Part shown: positions 1-8,741 of the stretch, in pieces | How the letters are laid out: each line of letters begins with the position of its first letter | Numbering within the stretch: the stretch's first letter is position 1 | Origin: Physocladia obscura | Taxonomy: Eukaryota; Chytridiomycota; Chytridiomycetes; Chytridiales; Chytriomycetaceae | NCBI GenBank assembly: GCA_027596945.1 | Contig: JADGJH010001164.1 | Span: 1-11,592 of the forward strand | Reading direction: 5' to 3' | DNA: 11,592 bases | Notes under the pieces: generated by a model | Seen by the model: only the letters and a program-made list of their open reading frames with translations | Told to the model about the DNA's origin: nothing | Database searches by the model: none | Translations under genes and position numbers: made by a program

Positions 1-74
1 GTGACCAATCAAGCCAAGGTGCCACCAAGACACTGGAAAATGTATAAAAACCATTGGTTTCTTTTCTGAAATAG

Positions 75-975
75 TCAAAACAAAACAATAAATATTATTC
101 ATCTCTAAAACCCCTTGTTACACATGGCAAATCAACAGGATACACTAACAAAATACTAGAATGCTTCAAAATAGATATTAACTCTGCTGCATCCACCCCA
201 ATAATAAACAGCGCAAACATCAAAGCTGATGTGTCACATCAAGGACTTGGAACTCCTCTTGATGAAGAATTAAATTTGTACTGTGGACTTATTGGATCAA
301 TAATGTACCTAGCTTCCTGGACTCACCCAGACATCTTATATGCCATTGGTACACTATCTTGCTACATATCTACCCCACAAGTCAGACACTGGAACACCAG
401 AATTTGTCTTCTCAAATATCTAGCTGCAACACACAACCATGGACTTCTCTTCAATGAAAACTCACTTGACGCAACAACTCTGTATGGCTACACTGATTCC
501 GTGGGCTGGCAATATTGATACAAGAAACTCAACATCAGGATAAGTATTTTTTATTGCTAACACCCCTATATCAGCACAATCGAAACTTCAATCAACAATT
601 GCCACTTCCTCTATGATGGCAGAATGGACTGCTGCATATCACACCACAACTGAAATAGTTTGGCTATGTCAGCTCCTCAATGAACTCAATTTCACTCAAA
701 ACGCCCCAACCACCATTTACACAGACAATCAAGGTGCTATCACGATTTCAAAGAATAATGAATCCCATCAATGCTCAAAGCACATGGACATCAAATATTG
801 TTACATTTGCAAACAAGTCAACTCCAAAACCTTGGAGCTTGTATACACATGCACCGATTCAATGATTGCAGAAACTGTTACCAAGAAACAAATTTATTCA
901 ATGCGCTGCACACTTAGTACACAAAATCTGACTTTGTGCCCAAACTGGGAGAGTATTACATTTTTTCTACATTAA
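75..975 (+). pseudogene. Ty1/copia retrotransposon pol relic (reverse transcriptase end + RNase H)
   Basis: This is the 3' part of a Ty1/copia pol gene, which normally encodes the element's reverse transcriptase and RNase H. The first frame (75-518) carries the copia connection region: LIGSIMYLA, then HPDILYAIGTLS, then the start of RNase H with GYTDS. The second frame (through 975) carries SSMMAEW, IYTDNQGAI and SKHMDIKY, all landmarks of copia RNase H. The copy is dead. A small deletion near 501 (two bases by the fit of the conserved motif) shifts the frame, so the first frame runs into TGA at 516-518. In the second frame a TAA at 541-543 sits where the SGY tyrosine is expected. The gag, protease, integrase and most of the reverse transcriptase lie outside the window or are lost. 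Family assignment rests on motif recognition and is firm; the exact clade is not resolved. Confidence 0.88.
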
Positions 976-1607
976 ATAATTTCTCTTTTTTGGTTTGGTC
1001 TGCTCCTCAAATTTTCCCAAGAAAATCTCCTTTAATTTATCTAATCTACTCCGCACAATTCCCTTTTTTGTTATCACTCTTTTTCATTTTGATTTCACTA
1101 TCCTTTTCATATCACTCTTTTTGAGATTTTTGGGTGGAGTTGTCTTTGGGCTTTTATGTTGATTAGGGAAAACTATAATAAGGACTTTATTTTAAATAAA
1201 GGAAACTCAGTTCAAATATTATAAAATTGCAACAAAAACCATCACGTTGTTGTTCACCATCATTGAGTGAACAATCTCACACAATTCAAAGTTGGGTTTT
1301 TCTCTCTCTTACCGCAGTGTGAAGTTGTGAAATTCAATATTTTATTAGGAAAGTCTCACAGAAAATTGTGTGTGGGAAGTTGTATAAGGGGATAAAATTA
1401 TTAATATAAACAAATAAAATTAAATAAAAAAAACTAGCGTAATTCAAATTTGTCAAGTTTTCCGTTATTTTGTACTATTCTATAAAGGATAAGCTCTGAC
1501 GACAATCACTCAAAGCAAGATTAAGCTCTAACAACATCGCCGTTAAAAAAAAGTTTTGATATTTTATTTTGACATCGAAAAAAAGACGCGTACATGTTGC
1601 TTCAAAA
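976..1607. other. Non-coding stretch between copia relic and ATP1, possible decayed LTR
   Basis: No gene is visible. The end of the copia frame overlaps a purine patch, GGGAGAG (948-954), followed by TATTACA from 954. This resembles the usual copia arrangement of a polypurine tract followed by an LTR beginning TGTTA, with one base decayed, so a 3' LTR may start near 954; its other end is not recognisable. The 12-mer TATCACTCTTTT occurs at 1072-1083 and again at 1110-1121. A hairpin with 8-bp arms lies at 1250-1274. The part nearest 1607 should hold the ATP1 3' untranslated region on the minus strand; no canonical AATAAA was found there on that strand. Confidence 0.4.
1250..1274. repeat. Inverted repeat (hairpin), 8-bp arms
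   Basis: TTGTTCAC at 1250-1257 is the perfect reverse complement of GTGAACAA at 1267-1274, with a 9-nt loop. It lies in non-coding DNA between the copia relic and the ATP1 3' end. Its function is unknown and chance is possible in AT-rich DNA. Confidence 0.45.
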
Positions 1608-3752
1608 TCAGTTGAAAGTCTTGACAAACTCTCCCAAAACAGTCTTAATTTTTTTATCAGTGTCTGCGCTGATAGCGTTTTCCTTCTTAATAGCTTCGTA
1701 AACTTCTGGTGCATTCGCCTGTACGTAGGGGGTCAAAGCAGCTTCAAATGCAGTAACCTTGTTGACTGGAATTTTGTCCAAGAATCCATTCACACCAGAG
1801 TAAATAATGACAACCATGTGCTCAACAGGCAATGGCTTGTATTGGGCTTGCTTCAACAGCTCAGTGAGACGGGCACCACGGTTAAGCAAGAATTGCGTTG
1901 AGGCATCCAAGTCAGAACCAAACTGGGCAAAAGCAGCAACTTCACGGTATTGGGCCAAAAAAAGCTTCAAGGAACCGGCAACTTGCTTCATGGCTTTCAC
2001 TTGAGCAGCGGATCCGACACGAGACACAGACAGACCGACGTTAATGGCGGGACGAACACCCTTAAAGAAAAGTTCTGCTTCCAAGAAGATTTGTCCGTCA
2101 GTAATAGAAATAACGTTTGTTGGGATGTATGCGGACACATCTCCTCCCTGGGTTTCAATAACGGGAAGAGCAGTCATAGAACCACCTCCAAGAGATTTGT
2201 TCATTTTGGCGGCACGCTCCAAGAGACGCGAGTGTAAGTAAAAAACATCCCCAGGATATGCTTCACGACCTGGTGGACGACGAAGCAGAAGGGACATTTG
2301 ACGGTAAGCGACGGCCTGTTTGGAAAGATCATCGTAAATAATGAGGGAGTGTTTTCCATTGTCACGGAAGTATTCTCCAAATGCAGCACCAGAGTACGGA
2401 GCCAAGTACTGAAGAGGGGCAGAGTCAGAAGCAGTGGCGGCAACGACGATAGAGTATTTCAAAGCATCTGGATATTTCAAATTATGTTTAGAATTAAATC
2501 AAAAATAGTAAACAAACAAACCGTTTTCTTCAAGAGTCTTGACGAATTGGGCGACAGTTGAACGTTTCTGACCGATAGCAACGTAAACACAGTACAGCTT
2601 CTTGACTTCATCGGAAGAAGAGTTCCATTTCTTCTGGTTCAAAATAGTGTCAAGGGCAACCGCAGTCTTTCCAGTCTGACGATCTCCAATAATAAGTTCA
2701 CGTTGTCCACGACCAATAGGCACCATGGAGTCGATACACTTGATACCAGTCTGCATTGGTTCCTTGACAGATTCACGCGGAATAATACCTGGAGCTTTAA
2801 CCTGGACACGCTGACGGGTAACGTCCTTCAATGGACCCTTTCCGTCAATTGGGTTTCCAAGAGCGTCAACCACACGTCCAAGAAGACCAGCACCGACTGG
2901 AACATCAACAATAGCTCCAGTACGCTTCACAATATCACCTTCCTTGATCAAGCGATCATTACCAAGAACGACGATACCGACGTTGTCTGGCTCCAAGTTA
3001 AGTGCCATGCCCTAAATATGAAAAAAAATAAAATCAGAACAAGTTCATCAAATAAAATTTTATTTACCTTGACACCAGACGAGAACTCAACCATCTCTTC
3101 AGCCTGACAGTTCTTCAATCCGTACACACGAGCAATACCGTCTCCAACAGACAATACTCTTCCTGTTTCCTGGATATCAAACGACGATGAGGCTCCGAGA
3201 ATACGCTCCTCCAGGATAGAAGAGACTTCGGCCGTGCCTTATTTTCGTGGAAGAGGAGATCTGGAGTTAGGTGATTGAAAAGTAATGAAGAACTTTTTTT
3301 TCGGGTTGGGAATAATTAACGCTTCAGCATATCGAACATAATAATAATCGGTGCGATAACCGTCTGGACTATAACACAGCAGTTTTATCACCACAACCAT
3401 CAATTTCTTCGCTTTCCTGACAGTGACCAAAGAAAAAGGGCAAAAATATGCACCTGGCTTCGCAGCATTGGCGACGGCAGCCGAGTTGAAACGTCTAATT
3501 CCGCTGGCGATACTAGCGGAGGCGACAGCTGGAGCGGCAATCGGCCCAGCGCTTCGTGACTTTGTTGGATTTTAATAATCACATAAGATTTCGCATAAAA
3601 TACTATTTTTTTTAAAAAAACGTGTATCATCTCTAGACTGCCGCTTCCGACTATGAAACAAGTCGGAGGTGCATACAACTGATACGGTGCTGGATATATT
3701 TGGTGATTACCATTGAGGCGGCCACCCCGCGAGCGGATCTCAGGTGAAACAT
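1608..3752 (-). CDS. ATP1: ATP synthase F1 subunit alpha, mitochondrial precursor (five exons)
   Basis: Alpha subunit of the mitochondrial F1 catalytic head, which makes ATP from ADP and phosphate in the inner membrane complex. Coding exons on the minus strand are 3752-3711, 3559-3454, 3237-3068, 3011-2522 and 2467-1608. Introns are 151, 216, 56 and 54 nt, all GT..AG, and every junction keeps the frame, giving 555 aa, normal for the family. Residues 1 to about 40 form a presequence rich in Arg, Ala and Ser with RRF at 36-38, a likely processing region. The beta-barrel domain starts near [10 protein letters not shown] (53-62). The P-loop GDRQTGKT is at 215-222, LIIYDDL at 311-317, the family signature [10 protein letters not shown] at 409-418, and the arginine finger at R419. 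The C-terminal helical domain ends KTFN. The start at 3752 is the first in-frame ATG upstream of exon 2 with a matching donor. Identity is certain; exon 1 is the least certain part. Confidence 0.96.
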
Positions 3753-4064
3753 GCAGATATTTTTGGTGAAAGAACAAAAAAAGCGAAAATGTGCAGATTG
3801 CAGATATTATTGTTGTATTTATTCACCAACACCAGATTACCTGTGTATCCCTGATTTGGAAATTACATGCAATGCATGTAATTATATGCGTAGGTATTGC
3901 ATTTATACAGCATAAATTTAAAGCATTTAATGACGAGGGAATTTTTAACGGAAAAATTTATTGTAAGAGTTAACATTCTTGCATCTGCAGAATATACGCA
4001 AGGGTGTTGTCATTTAATTCAGTATGACGTGAAAGGAATGGATTTAATTTTTTAGTAGACAAAA
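3753..4064. promoter_or_regulatory. Divergent ATP1 / CWC15 intergenic promoter region
   Basis: Only 312 bp separate the start codons of two genes transcribed away from each other, so both promoters and 5' untranslated regions must lie here. The sequence holds a perfect 23-bp palindrome at 3861-3883 and several nearby GCAT-containing words (around 3869, 3874, 3897 and 3910). No convincing TATA box or known transcription-factor site can be assigned for either gene. That this works as a bidirectional promoter is inferred from gene layout, not seen directly. Confidence 0.7.
3861..3883. repeat. Perfect 23-bp palindrome in the divergent promoter
   Basis: The left arm AATTACATGCA (3861-3871) and right arm TGCATGTAATT (3873-3883) are exact reverse complements around a single central A. 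It sits 109 bp from the ATP1 start and 182 bp from the CWC15 start. The symmetry fits a site for a dimeric DNA-binding protein, and the TGCATG core is a common regulatory word, but no specific factor can be named. Confidence 0.75.
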
Positions 4065-5004
4065 ATGACGACAGCAGCTCGCCCTACTTGGCTTCCTGCT
4101 GTGGGCGGAGGTTCGTTGCGCGATACGGGCGGCGCACCGATTATGCAAAAGTCGGCAAAGGATCTCAATGCACACACAAAAGTGAAGCTAAGGTGTGTTT
4201 TGTTAAACCAACAAACTCCAAACATCAAACATCCAATATCATCTAAAACTCTAAAACAGACAGTCCGGCCAAAACGCTCCCGGCGAACGATTGGACCGCA
4301 CTGCCCTGAAGTTGAGGCTTCTTGAAGCCGAACGAGCCGCAAAAGGCGGCGCTGCTTCTTCTGCAAATCTTTTCGACAACCAAATACAACTCGAAGCAAA
4401 ACGTCAGGAACTTATTGATGCAAATCTGGATGTCGATGACGATGTGGATGATGAAGAGAACGACAATGTCTCTGATGAAAATAGTGATGGCGACGATGAC
4501 GATGATGACGATGACACAGCTGAATTAATGCGTGAGCTTGAAAAAATCAAACGCGAACGCGTTGAAGAAAAGGAACGCATCGAACGCGAAAAGCAAGACG
4601 AAGAGGAAAAGCAAAGAGAGGCCGCAATGTTGTCGGGAAATCCTCTCCTCAACAACTCCTCGTCTTCTTCAACCGCCATCGCTGTGGCTGGCAGCTTTGC
4701 TGTCAAACGCCGATGGGACGATGATGTTATTTTCAAAAACCAAGCCCGTGGCGTCGATAATCCGAAAAAGCGATTTATCAATGATTTGCTCAGATCCGAT
4801 TTCCATCGTAAATTCATGTCCAAATGTAATATAAATATTGTTAAAAGCGATTTTTGTGGAGCGAAAAAATAAAAAAACACCAGCGAGATAATACTCAGAT
4901 GTTAAAGGAAAATATTTCAAGTTCAAGTTATTAACGGAAATTACGAAATTTATTGAGTTTCGTCTGTTTATTTATCAACTATTTTTTCAACAGATGTCCG
5001 TTGA
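4065..5004 (+). CDS. CWC15: Pre-mRNA-splicing factor Cwc15 (three exons)
   Basis: Cwc15/Cwf15 family protein, a nuclear component of the Prp19-associated part of the active spliceosome. Exons are 4065-4192, 4260-4825 and 4994-5004; introns are 67 nt (phase 2) and 168 nt (phase 1), both GT..AG. The product is 234 aa, close to the usual 220-230. It starts with the family hallmark MTTAARPTW, then HTKVKLRQ across the first junction (residues 37-44), a very acidic stretch at about 102-128 with eight Asp in a row, a charged helical or coiled-coil region at 130-164, SGNPLLN (168-174), the core VKRRWDDDVIFKN (191-203), and a C-terminus FHRKFMSKYVR. The splice choices are set by agreement with the family: without the second intron the protein would read into unrelated residues and stop at 4872. 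It is divergent from ATP1 and 312 bp away. Identity is secure. Confidence 0.95.
4994..5004 (+). other. CWC15: CWC15 terminal coding micro-exon (11 nt)
   Basis: The last coding piece of CWC15 follows the acceptor TTTTTTCAACAG (ending 4993). Its first two bases complete a tyrosine codon begun by the T at 4825, followed by Val, Arg and TGA. The result, KYVR, matches the conserved basic end of Cwc15 (human ends KYIK, from memory). The donor at 4826 is GTAATA. The exon itself continues into the 3' untranslated region. Confidence 0.85.
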
Positions 5005-5038
5005 GACTCGCTTTCACTCCGTGTGCAATTTTTCAAAA

Positions 5039-5044
5039 AATAAA
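5039..5044 (+). terminator. Candidate polyadenylation signal for CWC15
   Basis: AATAAA lies 35 nt after the CWC15 stop codon, at a plausible distance for 3' end formation. Such words are common in AT-rich DNA, so this is only a candidate. Confidence 0.35.
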
Positions 5045-5170
5045 AACTCATAAAGTTCACATTTTCGATCGTGAGTGTTCAACGTAATCTTAGGGCATAG
5101 CTCACATATTTGACGAAGGATGGGGGGGTTTGGCTAAATTGAAGGCATTTTGAAAGTCCAAGCGCATCAG

Positions 5171-5353
5171 CTATATACTTTCATTGTTCATCTGAGCTTC
5201 AAAAAGAATGTTGAAGGAATGCAATACTGCTTCAACAGCAAAAACTTCAATACCATGTTGACGCAGTTTCTCAATAACAACAACCACGTTTGGGTTTACT
5301 TGACTCACTGTAAGCTCTGATATAAGTCTAAAATAATTAATCCCACTGTTATC
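5171..5353 (-). pseudogene. Unidentified coding-like fragment, 60 codons
   Basis: On the minus strand a frame is open from 5353 to a TAG at 5173-5171, bounded upstream by TGA at 5356-5354. It has no ATG start at its left edge. The translation has protein-like texture, with the stretches SQVNPNVVVVIEKLRQ and HGIEVFAVEAVLHSFN, that is, alternating hydrophobic and charged residues without the low-complexity look of random AT-rich frames. ATATCAG at 5323-5317 could be a splice acceptor inside it. I do not recognise the family. It could be an exon of a broken gene, part of a decayed element, or chance. It is convergent with CWC15 and ends 166 bp from its stop. Confidence 0.35.
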
Positions 5354-6963
5354 TCACTTATTCGTCTGGTTTTGTCAGTGGGTTTAAGTTAAAATTTGCA
5401 ATTATATTTGATAACAAAGATGGTACCTTACCATGAAATTGAAGAAATCCCAATCTCTTAAATATTCCAGATCATGTAAGAGTAACCTACAAGTGACATG
5501 CATGGAATTCCTAACTTTTTGGCCAAAAGATGGCACTTGTTGTGGACATGGATTGTGGTTGTATCAAAGAAATATTTGTCAAATTTTAAGAAATGAACTC
5601 AAATTTGTCATGTTTCTCCTGAATTTATCTTTATTTGTAAGATTGTCTCTTTAAAAATAAAAGAAACAATGTCCTTCTTATTTCATTTTCTGGATTTCAA
5701 ATTCCATTTTTGGATTTGAACTTCCAAAGACAATTTACAGCTGTTTGCAAAAAGAATGATTCACCCCTTTTTTTTTAATTTTTTTAATTTGAGAAATCAA
5801 AATCTGAGATTTGCATGATGGTTTGTAGAAAACTCATCAACAACTATTATACAGTTTAAAATAATAATTATATAAGAAGAAAAATGGCTTCCTGAAACAG
5901 TTTCAGAACCTGAGTTTGAGTTTGGCAGCAGTTATGACAAAACAATTCTGAGAACAATCTGCATGTTGATGCAGACATTAATTTGTAGCAGTTGCAGAGT
6001 ATTGTGTTACTTAGTTTGATGTGAAAATAGTTTGGGACTTTGTGGAAGTGATAACAAGCTAATTGTTTCAGATAATAAATACCTGGAGATCATATTGTTG
6101 AAACACAAGCATGATAAGAAGCTCTGTTAATATCAGTTGAAAAACAGATGTGATTAATTTGTCTACATCTTGATTGCAGCAAACAAGGCACCAAAAGCAA
6201 CTTGATATCTGGTAATAGTAATATTGAAGGCTAGTATTAGCAACATGAATTTAAAAACAGAAGGAAAATTAGCTCCAAGGGGATTGAAATGGCTGAAAAG
6301 ACACTCTAATTGAATCTTGCAAAATTAAAATATCAATATCTAATTAAAGATATTGAAGCATTGCAAATATTCTTAAAAAATAAGTTGGCAAAACAGGAGC
6401 CAGAAAATTGGGATTCAAGTCTTTATTATTGTCAGTGTTGCCCCAAATCAAAATTTTGTGGTTCAAAATTACCCACCCTAACCCCCAAATATCAAAGCCA
6501 AAGGTACCAATACTAAAACATGCATAATCTACACAATGAGCAAGGTTTTGATTTATTAAAACCAGTTCAACAAGGCAAGGAGACTTGTCAAGTTAAAAAT
6601 TTTCTTTATCTTTTTCTCTTTAACGATCCACGTCTATCTAGTGCAGTTATTCCCCCCACTACGCAAGCTTTGTGCCTGTATTCTTTGATTTTATTTTCAT
6701 GTTTCTCAATAAAATTGGCATTTGGGGTGTCTTGGCAACATCCCAGTCTGCCCCTTGAACAATTTGACCTAGCCTGTTGAATCATTAAAAAGCCCATTTT
6801 TTAAAATTTTTTTTTGTAGTTGCCATATTGAGCACAACAAAATAACAGCATACCATCAAATTGAAACTGGCACAACAGATAAAGTTTAAAATAATGAAAT
6901 CTTCTTTGATCTTCTTTTATTGTCCTTAACATTATTTATATTTTTATTATTGGTGCATATTCA
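5354..6963. other. AT-rich stretch with no recognisable gene
   Basis: No intact gene is seen. Two patches look coding-like but have no recognisable family. One is plus strand 5876-6019, bounded by TAA before and TGA at 6017-6019, containing WLPETVSEPEFEFGSSYD. The other is minus strand 6797-6606, described separately. Plus-strand frames at 6310-6516 and 6520-6780 are short, lack family motifs and are not supported as genes. The rest is A- and T-rich with homopolymer runs, for example near 5768-5790 and 6799-6816. Confidence 0.45.
6606..6797 (-). pseudogene. Unidentified coding-like fragment, 63 codons
   Basis: A minus-strand frame starts with ATG at 6797 and ends at a stop at 6608-6606. It reads ...GCCQDTPNANFIEKHENK... 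and ends ALDRRGSLKRKR, a basic tail. The composition is mixed and fairly rich in G and C for this region, unlike the surrounding AT-rich sequence. It might be a fragment of a dispersed repeat. The opposite strand is also open across most of it (6520-6780), so the coding strand is uncertain and no function can be given. Confidence 0.25.
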
Positions 6964-7985
6964 ATGGATGCACTTTCACTTGTAGCTGGCTTTGAAACAA
7001 CTAACAGTCAAACACCACATGGCTCAGAAACAACTGCAGTTTTGACAACCAATTCAACAGCTACCACAAAAAATTCTTCTACTGCATCTCCAACTGCAGT
7101 CTTTTCTTTTTCAGCACATCTACATCAACATCAATTCTTAAATGGAAATGGTACTCTCAAATTGACAATCAGCATTAACATTAATTTGCTTGCAGAGTTC
7201 AAGCAATTAATTTTTGACACTGCTAAAACAAAAGAGCTTATTCATTGTCAGGTGCTTGTTAATGACAATTCATATTCTTGGGCCCAAAATCAAGCAATGA
7301 AATGAATGTCACTGATATGGAAGGTTTCTTTCTCTTTAAAAAATGTGGGTCGAAGAAGACTTGGTTCAAAACATCCAAAATTGATCAAACAAAGCTTCAA
7401 AAGTGGAAGAATGATAATATTGATGTTGTAGTCTTTGCATATTTGACTGTGATTATTAGCAAAGAAATGTTTCAAAAATTGTTGGAAAGCTTGTTCCTTG
7501 AGAAGTTAATTAGTCAAGAGCAGCATCAGAGCAAGTTCATAATGAAATGATCTTAAAGCTGAAAGAGATACACCAAACAACATTCAATCTCACATAAAGC
7601 ATCATGGGTCTCTGGGCAAATTTTATCATCCAAATGCCTGCTCATTTACAAGACAACCTTACACATTTTTCCACCTTACAAATATCACAATCTCTTTCCT
7701 CAAGCAGCAACTGATGCAGATACTTTGAATCAAATAAATCATCAAGTAAATCAAGTTGCAATTAATGGAAACAAGCAATTGGACAAAATCTTAGTTGGAA
7801 TGAAACAAACAAGAGACCAATGGTATGCAAATATTTTTAAAGTTGAAGGACTTTTGTATGATCTCAAGACACAGCAAGTAGTCCTTCAGGATACAGCTGT
7901 AGCTTTGAGTCCTCAAAAAACAGAAATAAATCAAGAGACTTTAAACAGAGTTGGAACCCAAGATGATGTTGATCATGCTGAATAA
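6964..7985 (+). pseudogene. Decayed coding region of unknown family
   Basis: A run of plus-strand coding-like segments reads as one broken protein of roughly 300 or more residues. It starts at ATG 6964 (MDALSLVAGFETTNS, then Thr/Ser-rich) and is open to TGA at 7303-7305. A second frame (open 7266-7550) continues with DMEGFFLFKKCG and KWKNDNIDVVVFAYLT. A third frame follows with NEMILKLKEIHQTTFNLT to a TAA near 7596, then LWANFIIQMPAHLQDNLTHF. A shift in the T-run near 7671-7675 leads to PPYKYHNLFPQAATDADTLN and a glutamine-rich helical tail ending DDVDHAE at 7985. At least three frame changes and one stop mark it as decayed, although unrecognised introns could explain some. I do not recognise the family. 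The repetitive setting suggests an element-borne or multicopy gene, but this is inference. Confidence 0.55.
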
Positions 7986-7994
7986 ATAATAAGT

Positions 7995-8741
7995 TTATTT
8001 CAAACCAATGTATTCAAGTTTAATGTCAAATGCAACCCCTAAATCAAAGCCACTTTCTGAATACCCACATTTTTTATATATTTAAAAGAACAATTCTCCA
8101 GTTTAGCCATACCTTCCAAAACTATTAAAGCAAGATCTTTTTTGTCATTTTCAATATAGTTTTTTGAAGTATCCATTCAACCAATCCAAACACAACTTTA
8201 ATAGGAATAAAAAATTGACAATATCCTGGGAAGAAAAAATTTTAATGCCTAATGATTGAAGATAATAACCAATATGCACATTACAACAAATTTTTGCTCC
8301 ATCTAAAATTCAGATCAAGTTCCTCCAGGATATTGTTTAACTTGTCTCCTCAATGCAAGCTTTCAGCAATGCTCCATAGCTTTAGTTCCATCAAATGTGA
8401 CTTTGGTTTTGAAGTTTTCAATGACTCTGTCAACATAAATAAATGTTAAGAATGACACTTGTGGTTTTCTGGTAAATTGGCCAGGAACAACTAGGTTCTC
8501 TCCTCACTTGCTGTAACCACATTTCCTGAGCATTCGAAAATTATCAAAAGACGCTTCATCTAAGTGCACTAGATTGTAAAGAAGCAATTGAAAACTCAAA
8601 AACTCATCAGCAAATCAAAAAATGTCCAATTTTGATATTAGAATAGTACAATGCGCAAGGGTTTTCCATGTCATCCCAACTTCCTTCAATATTAAAGATG
8701 CAGAGCTAGTACTGCCCTTGGAATTGTTTTTGGTATTGTTG
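7995..8741 (-). pseudogene. Tc1/mariner-type DDE transposase relic
   Basis: The minus strand carries the decayed catalytic part of a Tc1/mariner-superfamily transposase, an enzyme that cuts and pastes its own element. From about 8740 to 8350 one frame holds LKEVGMTWKTL, then HLDEASFDNFRMLRKCGY (first catalytic Asp in LDE), FTRKPQVSFL and KQYPGG. Neighbouring frames then give ILDGAKICC (second Asp), YYLQSLGIKI, FFPGYCQFFIPIKVVFGL (the expected NPIE site reads IPIK, so the third acidic residue is missing), DLALIVLEGMAKLE and KCGYSESGFDLGVAF, ending at TAA 7997-7995. There are in-frame stops (for example in the GYSK-GEN stretch and before FADEF) and at least three frameshifts near 8318, 8245 and 8130-8080. 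The N-terminal DNA-binding domain is not recognisable. Motif order makes the assignment firm; no intact copy is here. Confidence 0.88.

Noticed and set aside
1475..1714. Minus-strand open frame overlapping the ATP1 3' end
   Set aside because: Shadow of the ATP1 last exon and its 3' untranslated region in another frame; no family motif.
2703..3107. Plus-strand frame of 134 codons
   Set aside because: Lies antisense to ATP1 exons 3-4; explained by the coding sequence of ATP1.
4048..4055. TTTTTTAG just before the CWC15 start, like a nematode spliced-leader acceptor
   Set aside because: The protein features look fungal rather than nematode, and a T-run followed by AG is common here; a 5' untranslated intron is possible but no donor can be fixed.
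4404..4880. Minus-strand serine-rich frame of 158 codons
   Set aside because: Antisense to the acidic GAT/GAC-rich part of CWC15, which reads as serine codons on the other strand.
5124..5130. Run of seven G in AT-rich DNA
   Set aside because: An isolated homopolymer with no G-quadruplex partner runs nearby.
6476..6486. CCCTAACCCCC, telomere-like
   Set aside because: A single imperfect unit with no array around it.
7266..7305. Possible programmed ribosomal frameshift between the first two frames of the unknown relic
   Set aside because: No slippery heptamer of the X XXY YYZ type in the overlap, and further frame changes downstream point to decay instead.
8252..8449. Plus-strand frame of 65 codons
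   Set aside because: Antisense to the transposase relic; a shadow frame.
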